From JAUIIK01 sp963709995 (GTDB taxonomy: Bacteria; Chloroflexota; Chloroflexia; Thermomicrobiales; CFX8): a stretch of 64,000 nucleotides of DNA. Position numbers and translations under genes: made by a program. A model generated the notes under the pieces. The model saw only the letters and a list, made by a program, of their open reading frames with translations, searched no databases and was not told the DNA's origin. Where the stretch lies: NCBI GenBank assembly GCA_963709995.1, contig CAVPYN010000015.1, forward strand, positions 1-64,000, given 5' to 3'. Below are positions 9,454 through 16,435 of the stretch, in pieces (the first letter of the stretch is position 1; every line of letters starts with the position of its first letter).

Positions 9454-10337
9454 TGCAAATGCCCACACGTGAGTCAGTGGGCTTGTTGAGTAGTCTTCGG
9501 CAAGGCAGCGGGGCATCTGGGGTTGTCGTTGCGTTCTACGTGTTCGCGTATGCGATCTCGTGGGTGCTGTGGAGCCCGCTGTGGATGAGCGAACTGGGCT
9601 GGATCGATGCAGAGCCGTCGTACTTGTGGCACTTTGCCGGGGCGTTTGGACCGTTGTCGGCTGCGGTGATCGTCACGGCTGCGACCGAGGGCCGCATCGG
9701 TCTACGAAAGCTCTTTGGGCGGCTACTGCGCTGGCGCGTTCCGGCTCGCTGGTGGGCGTTTACGCTGCTCTTCGGGCCAGTGCTGTTCCTCGCTACGGAC
9801 GTCGTGCTGCGCCTCATCAATGGGCAATGGCTCGATTTCGGGCAGTTTGGTCGAGTGACGGAGTATCCGGATCTGCCCTGGCTGGTCGGCGTGCCGATCT
9901 GGATCTTCACTTTCGGGCTCGGAGAGGAGACGGGCTGGCGGGGCTTTGCGCTACCGCATCTGCAGGCGGACCGTAGCGCGATGTCGGCGACGTACATCGT
10001 CGGCGGGCTCTGGGCGCTCTGGCACTTGCCGACCTTCACCTACAACTATGACGAGCTCAACCCCTTCATGTTTCTCGGGTTCGTCGTCGGGATCATGGCC
10101 GGGGCGGTGCTGCTGACTTCGCTCTTCAACAGCACCGGAGGTAGTTTGTTGCTCTGTGTACTCTGGCATGGTTTCTACAATGCGACGGTTAGTGACGCTG
10201 ACGCAGCTGTTTCGGCAGTGGTGACTGCTGGTGTGATTGGCTGGGCAATGTTCGCTGGTCGCCGCTTCGGCCCGAAGACGCTTGCACCGGCGTCAGCTAA
10301 TGCGACTCTCGAACAGACCATAGATCGAATCAAGTAG
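9453..10337 (+). CDS. CPBP family intramembrane glutamic endopeptidase (Abi/CAAX-like)
   Basis: This 294-aa protein has about eight membrane segments. All three family motifs are present: GEETGWRGF (motif 1, paired Glu and Arg), LWALWHLP (motif 2 His) and VLWHGFYN (motif 3 H-x-x-x-N). These build the active site of Rce1/CPBP proteases within the membrane. The ATG overlaps the stop of the Mrr gene by one base (taATG), so the two are translationally coupled. Some CPBP proteins take part in abortive infection or bacteriocin immunity. The pairing with a restriction enzyme makes a defence role possible but unproven. Confidence 0.85.
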   Translation: MQMPTRESVGLLSSLRQGSGASGVVVAFYVFAYAISWVLWSPLWMSELGWIDAEPSYLWHFAGAFGPLSAAVIVTAATEGRIGLRKLFGRLLRWRVPARWWAFTLLFGPVLFLATDVVLRLINGQWLDFGQFGRVTEYPDLPWLVGVPIWIFTFGLGEETGWRGFALPHLQADRSAMSATYIVGGLWALWHLPTFTYNYDELNPFMFLGFVVGIMAGAVLLTSLFNSTGGSLLLCVLWHGFYNATVSDADAAVSAVVTAGVIGWAMFAGRRFGPKTLAPASANATLEQTIDRIK

Positions 10338-10352
10338 CCAGAGTTGTATCTC

Positions 10353-10490
10353 TCAGTCCATGTTTGCCATCGCGCCTGGGGCTGCTCCGAATGCCTCCGG
10401 GTGGTGCGGTTCGGTAGTCAAGCCATCATTGCGGGCACGGAGGTCGAGGTAGATCGTGGTCCAGACGAGGTACTGGAGATGCAGGATAGC
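10353..10490 (-). pseudogene. C-terminal relic of a GPDPase-type membrane protein
   Basis: Read on the minus strand, about 45 codons ending ...GAAPGAMANMD-stop include ILHLQYLVWTTIYLDLRARN. This aligns with the C-terminus of the intact gene at 10613-11437 (ILPLQYCVWTLLYFDLFARD ... PAPTMD). Only the 3' end remains. It abuts a fragment of a TPR gene in the opposite orientation, so two convergent gene ends were joined here. Confidence 0.65.
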
Positions 10491-10493
10491 TCC

Positions 10494-10544
10494 GACCTCC
10501 CAATCGAGGCCTCCTGCTACTGCCGGATGACCGAGGCAGCGTAG
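10494..10544 (+). pseudogene. C-terminal relic of the StaR-like TPR gene
   Basis: The last 17 codons read LPIEASCYCRMTEAA-stop. This is essentially identical to the end of the TPR gene at 8283 (VPIEASCYCRMTEAA-stop). Nothing upstream of about 10494 matches the TPR gene. This is a displaced 3' fragment of a third copy. Confidence 0.7.
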
Positions 10545-10612
10545 AGATCGCGGCGCCGGGCCGATCTTTCAGTGGAACGTTTCCTGTTCCAAGCTGACGT
10601 AGCGCTGGAGCG

Positions 10613-11437
10613 CTAGTCCATGGTTGGGGCCGGGCTGGGATCGAGCCCGAACTGGGCTTCGTGCCGGGTGATCGCCTTGTGTTCGTCGCGGGCGAAGAGG
10701 TCGAAATACAGCAGCGTCCAAACACAGTATTGCAGGGGCAGAATCAGGATTGCCCCGGCCATCGAGGCCATGTCGGCGATGATCTGGGCGATCTGCGAAG
10801 GCGCCGCGCCATCCTGGATCTGCGCTCTGAGCACCAGGAAAACACCCGGCAGCTCGAAGGGCGCCAGCAAGAGCGCGGCCACGAATACGGTCAGAATGGT
10901 GATGCCGAAGACGCGCAGCCGGCTGCCGCGGGTGAGCTCCCAGCTTCGTCCAAGCGCTTTGCGCGCGCCGAGCCCTTCGAGCACGATCGCCTGGGCCATC
11001 ACCGCCCAGGCTACGGCCAGAAAGATCGCAATCGGGATGCCGACGACCGTGATGATGAGGGAGACGACGATCACGCCGATGAGGTACATCGCCTTGACGA
11101 CCGTGAAGACGGAGGAGATGCTGTGATCAAAGGTGTCAAGCACCGAGGTCCGTCCGTGGAGCACCGCAAGGCCGGTGGCCGAGATCATCGCCGCGAGGGC
11201 GGCGGCGGTGGCGGTGACAAGCACGAGGTAGCTGAAGACACCAAGAAGGAAGTTGGCCATCAGATCGTCGCTGTTGTTGGCGACGAGCGCGAACAACAGC
11301 CGGATTAGACTGGCGGGAACCATCACAGTGGCCATGACTCCGATGAAGGTGGCGAAGTTCTCGAGGTAGAGGCCGATGGAATGGCCAATGATCTCGTTGA
11401 ACGTCAGGGGACCGTCAATATTCCGCCGGCGTTCCAT
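10613..11437 (-). CDS. Glycerophosphodiesterase membrane-domain-like integral membrane protein
   Basis: The start MERRRNIDGPLTFNEIIGHS at 11437 is chosen because AAGGAGGCG sits just upstream, although the frame is open further back. The product is 274 aa with six hydrophobic segments (e.g. LMANFLLGVFSYLVLVTATA, AMYLIGVIVVSLIITVVGIP, SMAGAILILPLQYCVWTLLY). An amphipathic ALGRSWELTRGSRLRVFGI loop is typical of the membrane domain found with glycerophosphoryl diester phosphodiesterases (PF10110-like). There is no catalytic phosphodiesterase domain. Its role is unknown, perhaps as a membrane-stress or transport accessory. A paralogous 3' fragment lies just downstream at 10353-10490. Confidence 0.7.
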   Translation of the reverse strand: MERRRNIDGPLTFNEIIGHSIGLYLENFATFIGVMATVMVPASLIRLLFALVANNSDDLMANFLLGVFSYLVLVTATAAALAAMISATGLAVLHGRTSVLDTFDHSISSVFTVVKAMYLIGVIVVSLIITVVGIPIAIFLAVAWAVMAQAIVLEGLGARKALGRSWELTRGSRLRVFGITILTVFVAALLLAPFELPGVFLVLRAQIQDGAAPSQIAQIIADMASMAGAILILPLQYCVWTLLYFDLFARDEHKAITRHEAQFGLDPSPAPTMD

Positions 11438-11698
11438 AGCGCCTCCTTTTCGGAGTATCCGCAACAGGCGATGCCGGGCCTGGCGCGGAAGATCCACGTC
11501 CCCATACTGCTGAGAGGAGCATTTCTGGTCGATAGGAGTGGAGTACTGGTTGACGCCTGCGCTCGATGCCTCAGAATACATATGCTGGAACAAGGGGAAT
11601 CGTCCCAGAAGGTTTCCTGACTCGTGTGCTCGCCCGGCGATGCTGCAGCGAGCTAGACCTGGACACCGCCGGCTAGCGCGGACATTGGAGCAATTGAG

Positions 11699-12442
11699 AT
11701 GACAACGCCTGACTCTCTGGAAATTCCGCGCGCGGCCCGTGCGCTCCTGGAGGCGCCCTACGCCCAGTATCTTGATGTTGCGACGCTGTTTGATGTTCAG
11801 GTCGCCGCCAGGCAGGGGCTGCGGCAACCTGAGGAGTTGCTCTTCAGGACAATCCATCTGGTCTCGGAGCTATGGTTGCGGCTAGCCGGGGCGGAGATTG
11901 AGCGGGCGTTGGAGGAGCTCGGCGAAGATCGCATCGTCCGGGCCGTGCGGCTGATCCGGCGCGCCGACGAGGCGGTCCAGCGGGTGACCGAGGCATCGCG
12001 AATGTTCCAGGCGATGCCGGCCGCCGAGTACCATCAGTTCCGAACGTCTCTCGGCAGCGCGAGCGGCCTCCAGTCTCCCGGTTACGCCTACGTCCGGTTG
12101 GTGAGCAGCCAACTGGCGGAAGCGCTGAACTCACTGATTGGCGACGACGACCGGCTCTTTCACGTCTACATGGAGGAAATCGACACCCCGCTCTATACAT
12201 TCTGTGAAGCGCTGCTCGACCTCGATGTCAGCCTGGACCGGTTCCGTGCCAGCCACGTGCAGATCGCCCAGCGGTTCCTCGGAGATTCGACCGAGGGCAC
12301 CGGTGGCCAGGGCGTCGCCTATCTGCGAAACCATATCGGCCAGCAACACTTTCCGCGCCTCTGGGCGCTCCGGACCCGGCTGGCCGAAGCGTCCGGCGCT
12401 GTTTCCTATGGGTATGGAGGGGCCAGATCAATTCCTGACTGA
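11699..12442 (+). CDS. Tryptophan 2,3-dioxygenase family protein
   Basis: This 247-aa protein shows the family signatures in order. ELLFRTIHLVSELWLRL carries the substrate-side His. FRTSLGSASGLQSPGYAY matches the F-R-x-x-L-G-x-A-S-G-x-Q-S motif. FRASHVQIAQRFLGDSTEGT carries the proximal haem His, followed by the GTGG loop and VAYLRNHI. The enzyme opens the indole ring of L-tryptophan to N-formylkynurenine in the cytosol. No other kynurenine gene is adjacent. An ATG preceded by GGAGCAATTGAG is the natural start. Confidence 0.8.
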   Translation: MTTPDSLEIPRAARALLEAPYAQYLDVATLFDVQVAARQGLRQPEELLFRTIHLVSELWLRLAGAEIERALEELGEDRIVRAVRLIRRADEAVQRVTEASRMFQAMPAAEYHQFRTSLGSASGLQSPGYAYVRLVSSQLAEALNSLIGDDDRLFHVYMEEIDTPLYTFCEALLDLDVSLDRFRASHVQIAQRFLGDSTEGTGGQGVAYLRNHIGQQHFPRLWALRTRLAEASGAVSYGYGGARSIPD

Positions 12443-12843
12443 GTTGGTCGTGAAAGAGTTCTATATCGCCAGTCATACAGCGCCTTCCGCAAGCATTTAG
12501 GGTGAGGCGGTGACTCATCCTCAATGCCATCGTAGGGGTGAACCTTGTGTTCACCCGCGAACGTACGCGGTCTTCGGGCCGGGTAGGGACAAGCCCTACC
12601 CCTACGATATTCGCAGGGCTTTCCCTCTCCAGCACGCAGTATCTTCGAGGTCGGGTGTTGAGTCAAGTAATGCTTCCCAACGTGCGTGATGCATGCCCGT
12701 GCGGATTCGCCGAGCATGGCCATTCCTTGACATCTCGTCACGGGAATGTGAAACTGTGGGTGTACGTACACCCTTGGACCGCTGCTGTGGGCTTGCAATT
12801 CAGATGGTGGCGGCGGTCTTGAACGAGCATGGAGGACGTGACA
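12443..12843. other. Intergenic region holding a REPIN-like element
   Basis: No convincing gene is found. Positions 12529-12608 form a symmetric double-hairpin repeat, described separately. The rest is unassigned sequence leading to the GGAGG site at 12831-12835 in front of the next gene. Confidence 0.5.
12529..12608. repeat. REPIN-like element: two hairpins inside an inverted repeat
   Basis: The outer arms ATCGTAGGGGT (12529-12539) and ACCCCTACGAT (12598-12608) are exact reverse complements. Inside lie two 8-bp hairpins: GGGTGAAC/GTTCACCC (12536-12556) and GGGTAGGG/CCCTACCC (about 12581-12601). This layout is that of a REP doublet mobilised by RAYT-type transposases. No RAYT gene is in the window. 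Confidence 0.6.
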
Positions 12844-13935
12844 ATGGCGACGCAACTGGCCGAACGGGTGATGGTTCTTGCCGGGACCCGGGACGGTCTC
12901 TATATGTTCAAGAGCGATCTCAGCCGGGAGCAGTGGTCTATCTGCGGCCCCTTCCTCTCGGGGTACGATGTCAGTCATGCGATTCTGGATCCCCGCGACG
13001 GTGAGACGATCTGGGCGGCGGCGAACGGCAATGGTGAGGCGGTGATCTACAAGTCACCTGACCGTGGCCGGACCTGGGAACGGGCCGGGGAGCCCTTCGA
13101 TGCCGAGTTGATCTGGCACGTGGCCCCTGCGCTTGACGATAGGCCGGACTCAGTCTACGCCGGGGTGATGCCGGCGATGCTCTACCGCTCCGACGATCGC
13201 GGGCAGACCTGGCAGGAAGTCGAGGGCCTGGCGAAGCATCCCAGTCGCGAGGAATGGTGGCCGGGCGGTGGCGGGATGTGCTTGCATACGATCGTGACCA
13301 ACCCGCTCAAACCCAAAGATCTCCTCGTTGCCATGTCCGTTGGTGGCGTTCTGTATTCCGAGGACGGTGGAGACACCTGGGAACCGCGCAACGCCGGTAC
13401 CATCTCCATGGCCGAGGAATGGTCTAAGGAGGCGGGCCGTCCGGCAACGCACGACGTCCACCGTTGCACCCACAAGGTTGCCCGGCATCCGGATAATGGA
13501 CTGCTCTTCCAGCAGAATCACGTCGGCGTCTATCGCTCTTATGATTATGGCCGTGAATGGCAAGACATTAGCGAGGGATTGCCGGATCGATTCGGCTTTG
13601 TGATCGATGTCACCCGCGATGGCTCCGTGTACGTTATCCCCCAGCATGACTGGGAGCCGGACGTTGGTGTGCGGGTGACCGGCCAGTTGGCGGCGTATCG
13701 TAGTCGAGATTCCGGCGATAGCTGGGAACGTCTCACGAACGGCCTCCCTGAGGTTGAGAATATGACTCTCTACCGCGAAGGCATGTCGACGGACCACTGT
13801 GATGAAGGCGGGGTCTACTTCGGCACGAGTGACGGCGTGCTGCACTTCACCCGCGACGGCGGCGATAGTTGGCATCAGCTGGCCTCTGGCCTGCCACCGG
13901 TGCGCTCGGTGGCTTGCGAGCATTTCACACCCTAG
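12844..13935 (+). CDS. BNR/Asp-box repeat beta-propeller protein (sialidase-like fold)
   Basis: The start at 12844 is chosen over the ATG at 12829 because GGAGG (12831-12835) is 8 nt upstream. The product is 363 aa with at least six Asp boxes (S/T-x-D-x-G-x-x-W): SPDRGRTW, SDDRGQTW, SEDGGDTW, SYDYGREW, SRDSGDSW and TRDGGDSW. These mark blades of a six- or seven-bladed propeller. There is no signal peptide, so a cytosolic location is likely. Related proteins are annotated as exo-alpha-sialidases or VPS10-like, but sialidase arginines are not evident. An enzymatic role is unproven. Confidence 0.8.
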   Translation: MATQLAERVMVLAGTRDGLYMFKSDLSREQWSICGPFLSGYDVSHAILDPRDGETIWAAANGNGEAVIYKSPDRGRTWERAGEPFDAELIWHVAPALDDRPDSVYAGVMPAMLYRSDDRGQTWQEVEGLAKHPSREEWWPGGGGMCLHTIVTNPLKPKDLLVAMSVGGVLYSEDGGDTWEPRNAGTISMAEEWSKEAGRPATHDVHRCTHKVARHPDNGLLFQQNHVGVYRSYDYGREWQDISEGLPDRFGFVIDVTRDGSVYVIPQHDWEPDVGVRVTGQLAAYRSRDSGDSWERLTNGLPEVENMTLYREGMSTDHCDEGGVYFGTSDGVLHFTRDGGDSWHQLASGLPPVRSVACEHFTP

Positions 13936-13983
13936 CTGGCCGGGCGGAGTCGCCGGAAGTCCACGACAACTCAAGGGCACGGG

Positions 13984-14859
13984 CTATGGCAGAACCTCGA
14001 TCTTCAGCTGGCTAACCCGCTCGGGATGAGCCAGCAGTTCGATCTCGGCCACCTTGCCGTCGCGGATCGTGAACCCGAATACCACCCGAGGCGTGCCGCC
14101 GGGAGCCCAGACCGCGCCCGGCACACCGTCGATCAGCGCAGTTTGTGCGGCTTGTGCCCGCCCGTCGAACTGTTCGGCCACTGCTTCCGCTCCCTGGAGA
14201 TCCGACGAAAGCCAACCGCTTCGCATGCCCATCCGCAGCGCCGTCTCGTCGGCCCGCAGCACGACATCTGGGTCGAGCAGCGCCAGCAGCGCCTGAAAAT
14301 CGCCAGCGCGCGAGGCCCTGAAGAATGCCTCGACAATATGTTGCTGCCGTTCGACGTCCTCCGCACGGCCATCCTCCGATACGCCCTGCACCCGCTGGCG
14401 GCCACGGCTGGCGAGCTTGCGGGCAGCGGCCGGCGAGCGGCCGACGATGCTGGCGATCTCCTCGAAAGGCACGCCGAAGACGTCATGCAGGATGAACGCC
14501 ACCCTCTCGGCCGGCGACAGGCGCTGGAGCACTCGCAGCATGGCCTGTCCGACCGATTCCGCCAGCATCGCCTCGCGCTCCGGATCGGCGGCGTCCGGAA
14601 TGAATGGGCCGTCCAACGCCAGCGGCTCTTCGCGCCGCGCCTTCCGCGAGCGCAGCATGTCGAGACAGATGCGCGCCACGACTGTGGTCAGCCAGCCGCT
14701 CAGGTTCTCGATTTCGCTGGCGCCGGCACGGCTCAGCCGCAGCCAGGTCTCCTGCACGGCGTCGTCGGCCTCGCTGGCCGAGCCGAGCAGCCGGTAGGCC
14801 ACGGCGTGCAAGCGTTTGCGCTCGACTTCGAAGCGTTCCGCCAGCAATTGCGTATCCAT
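13984..14859 (-). CDS. ECF41-family RNA polymerase sigma factor (SigJ-like)
   Basis: This 291-aa protein begins with sigma region 2 (MDTQLLAERFEVERKRLHAV, then ASEADDAVQETWLRL). Sigma region 4 follows at ~105-160 (LSPAERVAFILHDVFGVPFE, EIASIVGRSPAAARKLASRG). A C-terminal SnoaL-like domain (~175-291) is diagnostic of the ECF41 group, in which this fused domain replaces an anti-sigma factor. The end reads LLAHPERV, resembling the group's NPDKL-like tail. It is transcribed divergently from a VOC gene whose upstream region carries an ECF41-type promoter. This is the usual pairing of an ECF41 factor with a small oxidoreductase/VOC target. Confidence 0.9.
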   Translation of the reverse strand: MDTQLLAERFEVERKRLHAVAYRLLGSASEADDAVQETWLRLSRAGASEIENLSGWLTTVVARICLDMLRSRKARREEPLALDGPFIPDAADPEREAMLAESVGQAMLRVLQRLSPAERVAFILHDVFGVPFEEIASIVGRSPAAARKLASRGRQRVQGVSEDGRAEDVERQQHIVEAFFRASRAGDFQALLALLDPDVVLRADETALRMGMRSGWLSSDLQGAEAVAEQFDGRAQAAQTALIDGVPGAVWAPGGTPRVVFGFTIRDGKVAEIELLAHPERVSQLKIEVLP

Positions 14860-14860
14860 C

Positions 14861-14887
14861 GGTCACATTCTTTCGTCCGGTTTCGTC
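14861..14887 (+). promoter_or_regulatory. Probable ECF41-dependent promoter
   Basis: GGTCACA (14861-14867), a 16-nt spacer and CGTC (14884-14887) closely match the TGTCACA-N16-CGTC consensus that I recall for ECF41 target promoters. It points towards the VOC gene, 48 nt before its ATG. Confidence 0.65.
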
Positions 14888-14935
14888 ATAGAGTTGAGGA
14901 GCCAGGCGGCTCAAGCGACAGAAAGGGTATCGAAC

Positions 14936-15331
14936 ATGAAGATTCAGCTCATGAGCATCCACGTCGATGAACAGGAGAAAGCTCTCCGCTTCTACACCGA
15001 CGTGCTGGGTTTCGTCACGAAGGCCGACGTCAGCAATGGCCCCTATCGCTGGCTGACGGTGGTCTCACCCGAGGAGCCAGACGGCCCCGAGCTCCTGCTG
15101 GAGCCGAATGACAACCCGGCTGCGCAGACTTACCAGCAGGCGCTGTTCGAACAGAACATCCCGGCGGCGATGTTCTTCACCAACGACGTGCAGGCCGACT
15201 ATGAGCGCATCGGAGCGAACGGGGGCAAGTTCACGATGCCGCCAACCGAGGTCACCGGCTCGATCATCGCGCAACTCGACGACACCTGCGGCAACCTGAT
15301 CCAGCTGACGCAGCTGAACTGGCAGGGGTAG
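14936..15331 (+). CDS. VOC-family glyoxalase-like protein, predicted ECF41 target
   Basis: This 131-aa single-domain protein starts MKIQLMSIHVDEQEKALRFY and continues TDVLGFVTKADV, GPYRWLTVVSPEE and ELLLEPNDNPAA. It ends IIAQLDDTCGNLIQLTQLN. This is the compact two-module VOC fold of glyoxalase/bleomycin-resistance proteins, with a late D-x-x-GN-x-IQL strand. The reaction is unknown. The divergent ECF41 sigma gene and the promoter motif suggest that it is induced by that factor, probably in response to small reactive molecules. Confidence 0.85.
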   Translation: MKIQLMSIHVDEQEKALRFYTDVLGFVTKADVSNGPYRWLTVVSPEEPDGPELLLEPNDNPAAQTYQQALFEQNIPAAMFFTNDVQADYERIGANGGKFTMPPTEVTGSIIAQLDDTCGNLIQLTQLNWQG

Positions 15332-15475
15332 CGCCAGCCCCCGTCAGCCAGATTGATTCCGCGTCATTGGGGCCGGTACCGCCGATCAGATAGACTGTGC
15401 CAGTGTCGAGCTATTCAAGTAACTGTTCGACACCGGCGCGGTCCGGCTGGAAGTGATATCGGGATACGCGCTGGA

Positions 15476-15845
15476 TCAGATCTCTTGATAGAGCTTGAGA
15501 TCTGGGATCCGTTCGAAGTGGCGACGATTGCGCGTCACAACGGTAAGATCATGATGCAGCGCGGTTCGGCGTGCCTTGCTGTTGAAGATGACCGCGAACG
15601 ATCGCGAAGCGCTGCATGATCTCCACATTGAGCGGGACGAGCTCGACACCTTCCATGAACTCGTCGAGAACCCGTAGCGATTCGGTGGGATCGGACGCGT
15701 AGTGCGCGCCCTGGCAAAGCTCAGCGTAGGTGATGTGGCTGACGGCCAGGCCTTCCGGGACTAACTCGAGCAGCGTTTGCCTCGCTTGGCTTTGTCCGTG
15801 AAAGGAATCAACGATCCAGTCCGCATCGATCAAGTAACGGGTCAT
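15476..15845 (-). pseudogene. vapC: VapC-like PIN-domain ribonuclease toxin with internal deletion
   Basis: Begins MTRYLIDADWIVDSFHGQSQ (first catalytic Asp in YLIDADWIVD) and carries ISHITYAELCQGAHYA-like residues with the conserved Glu. The frame stops at 15549 after LQQQGTPNRAAS. In a shifted frame the expected tail reappears at once: ALHHDLTVVTRNRRHFERIP, then DLKLYQEI-stop at 15476. The missing block corresponds to the family's D-x-D-L-L-I-A-A-T segment with a catalytic Asp. About 38 nt appears deleted, which both frameshifts the gene and removes an active-site residue. The toxin is probably dead. The start overlaps the antitoxin stop (ATGA). Confidence 0.75.
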
Positions 15846-16129
15846 AGCCTGACGGGCGGACGCGTTGAAACTGCCGAGCGGCGACGGTAGATGTATTCGA
15901 GGAACGCCTCGGCATCGAAATCCTTCCGCCCACCGGCTGTGGCTTTGATTGCGGCGATCGATCTCTGGACCGCCTCAGGGGTAGGTTTCTTGCCTTCACT
16001 GGATGCCAGTTCGAGCGTATAGCTCTCGCCGTCAACCAGGATCTCGATCGGCTTCCCTCCCGCGACCAGCGCTGAAACGAGTTCAGCAACGTCGCTTTCG
16101 GATGTAAAGGTCTTTGGTGTCTCAGCCAA
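15842..16129 (-). CDS. Antitoxin partner of VapC-like toxin
   Basis: A 95-aa protein beginning MAETPKTFTSESDVAELVSA, with IEILVDGESYTLELASSE, KKPTPEAVQRSIAAIKATAG and a helical C-terminal FDAEAFLEYIYRRR. The length, the position directly before a PIN toxin and the ATGA overlap mark it as the antitoxin of a type II module. The DNA-binding type is not clear from the sequence. With its toxin mutated, it is an orphan antitoxin. Confidence 0.7.
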   Translation of the reverse strand: MAETPKTFTSESDVAELVSALVAGGKPIEILVDGESYTLELASSEGKKPTPEAVQRSIAAIKATAGGRKDFDAEAFLEYIYRRRSAVSTRPPVRL

Positions 16130-16185
16130 CGGATCGACTGCCTTTGTCTTTGAGTGGCTATCGTCTGCGATTGTCCGACCCTAGT

Positions 16186-16371
16186 GTACGGCGAGCAGCT
16201 GCCCGGCCTGCTGGACCCGCTGGTCGATTCCGGCAAATCGATCATTGTCATCGAGTACTACCAGGCGGTCATGGCCCACGACGGCGGCCGGATCGTCACG
16301 AAGCCCCCTGACCTCGCCGCCGCTCGCTGTCCTCTCGCTGACCAGCGCCTCGCGGCCTACATCGGCGCCTG
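16186..16371 (+). pseudogene. C-terminal relic of a UvrA-like ATPase (DrrC type)
   Basis: The frame reads GEQLPGLLDPLVDSGKSIIV, IEYYQAVMAHDGGRIV and PPDLAAARCPLADQRLAAYI. These match, in order, the extreme C-terminus of UvrA paralogues used in drug resistance: LLDRLVDSGKSVIVIEHHQAV, DGGRIV and DLVAARSTLTG.HLAAYVG. The usual HADWIIDLGPGAG segment is missing, and the histidines of IEHH are replaced by tyrosines. No Walker motifs or zinc modules lie upstream. The relic runs in frame into the DUF255 gene without a stop. Confidence 0.65.
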
Positions 16372-16435
16372 TTTTTGGACCGGTCGTATGCTTGGGAGGA
16401 AACGCAGCGCGACAACCAGAGGAGTTCCCAGAACG

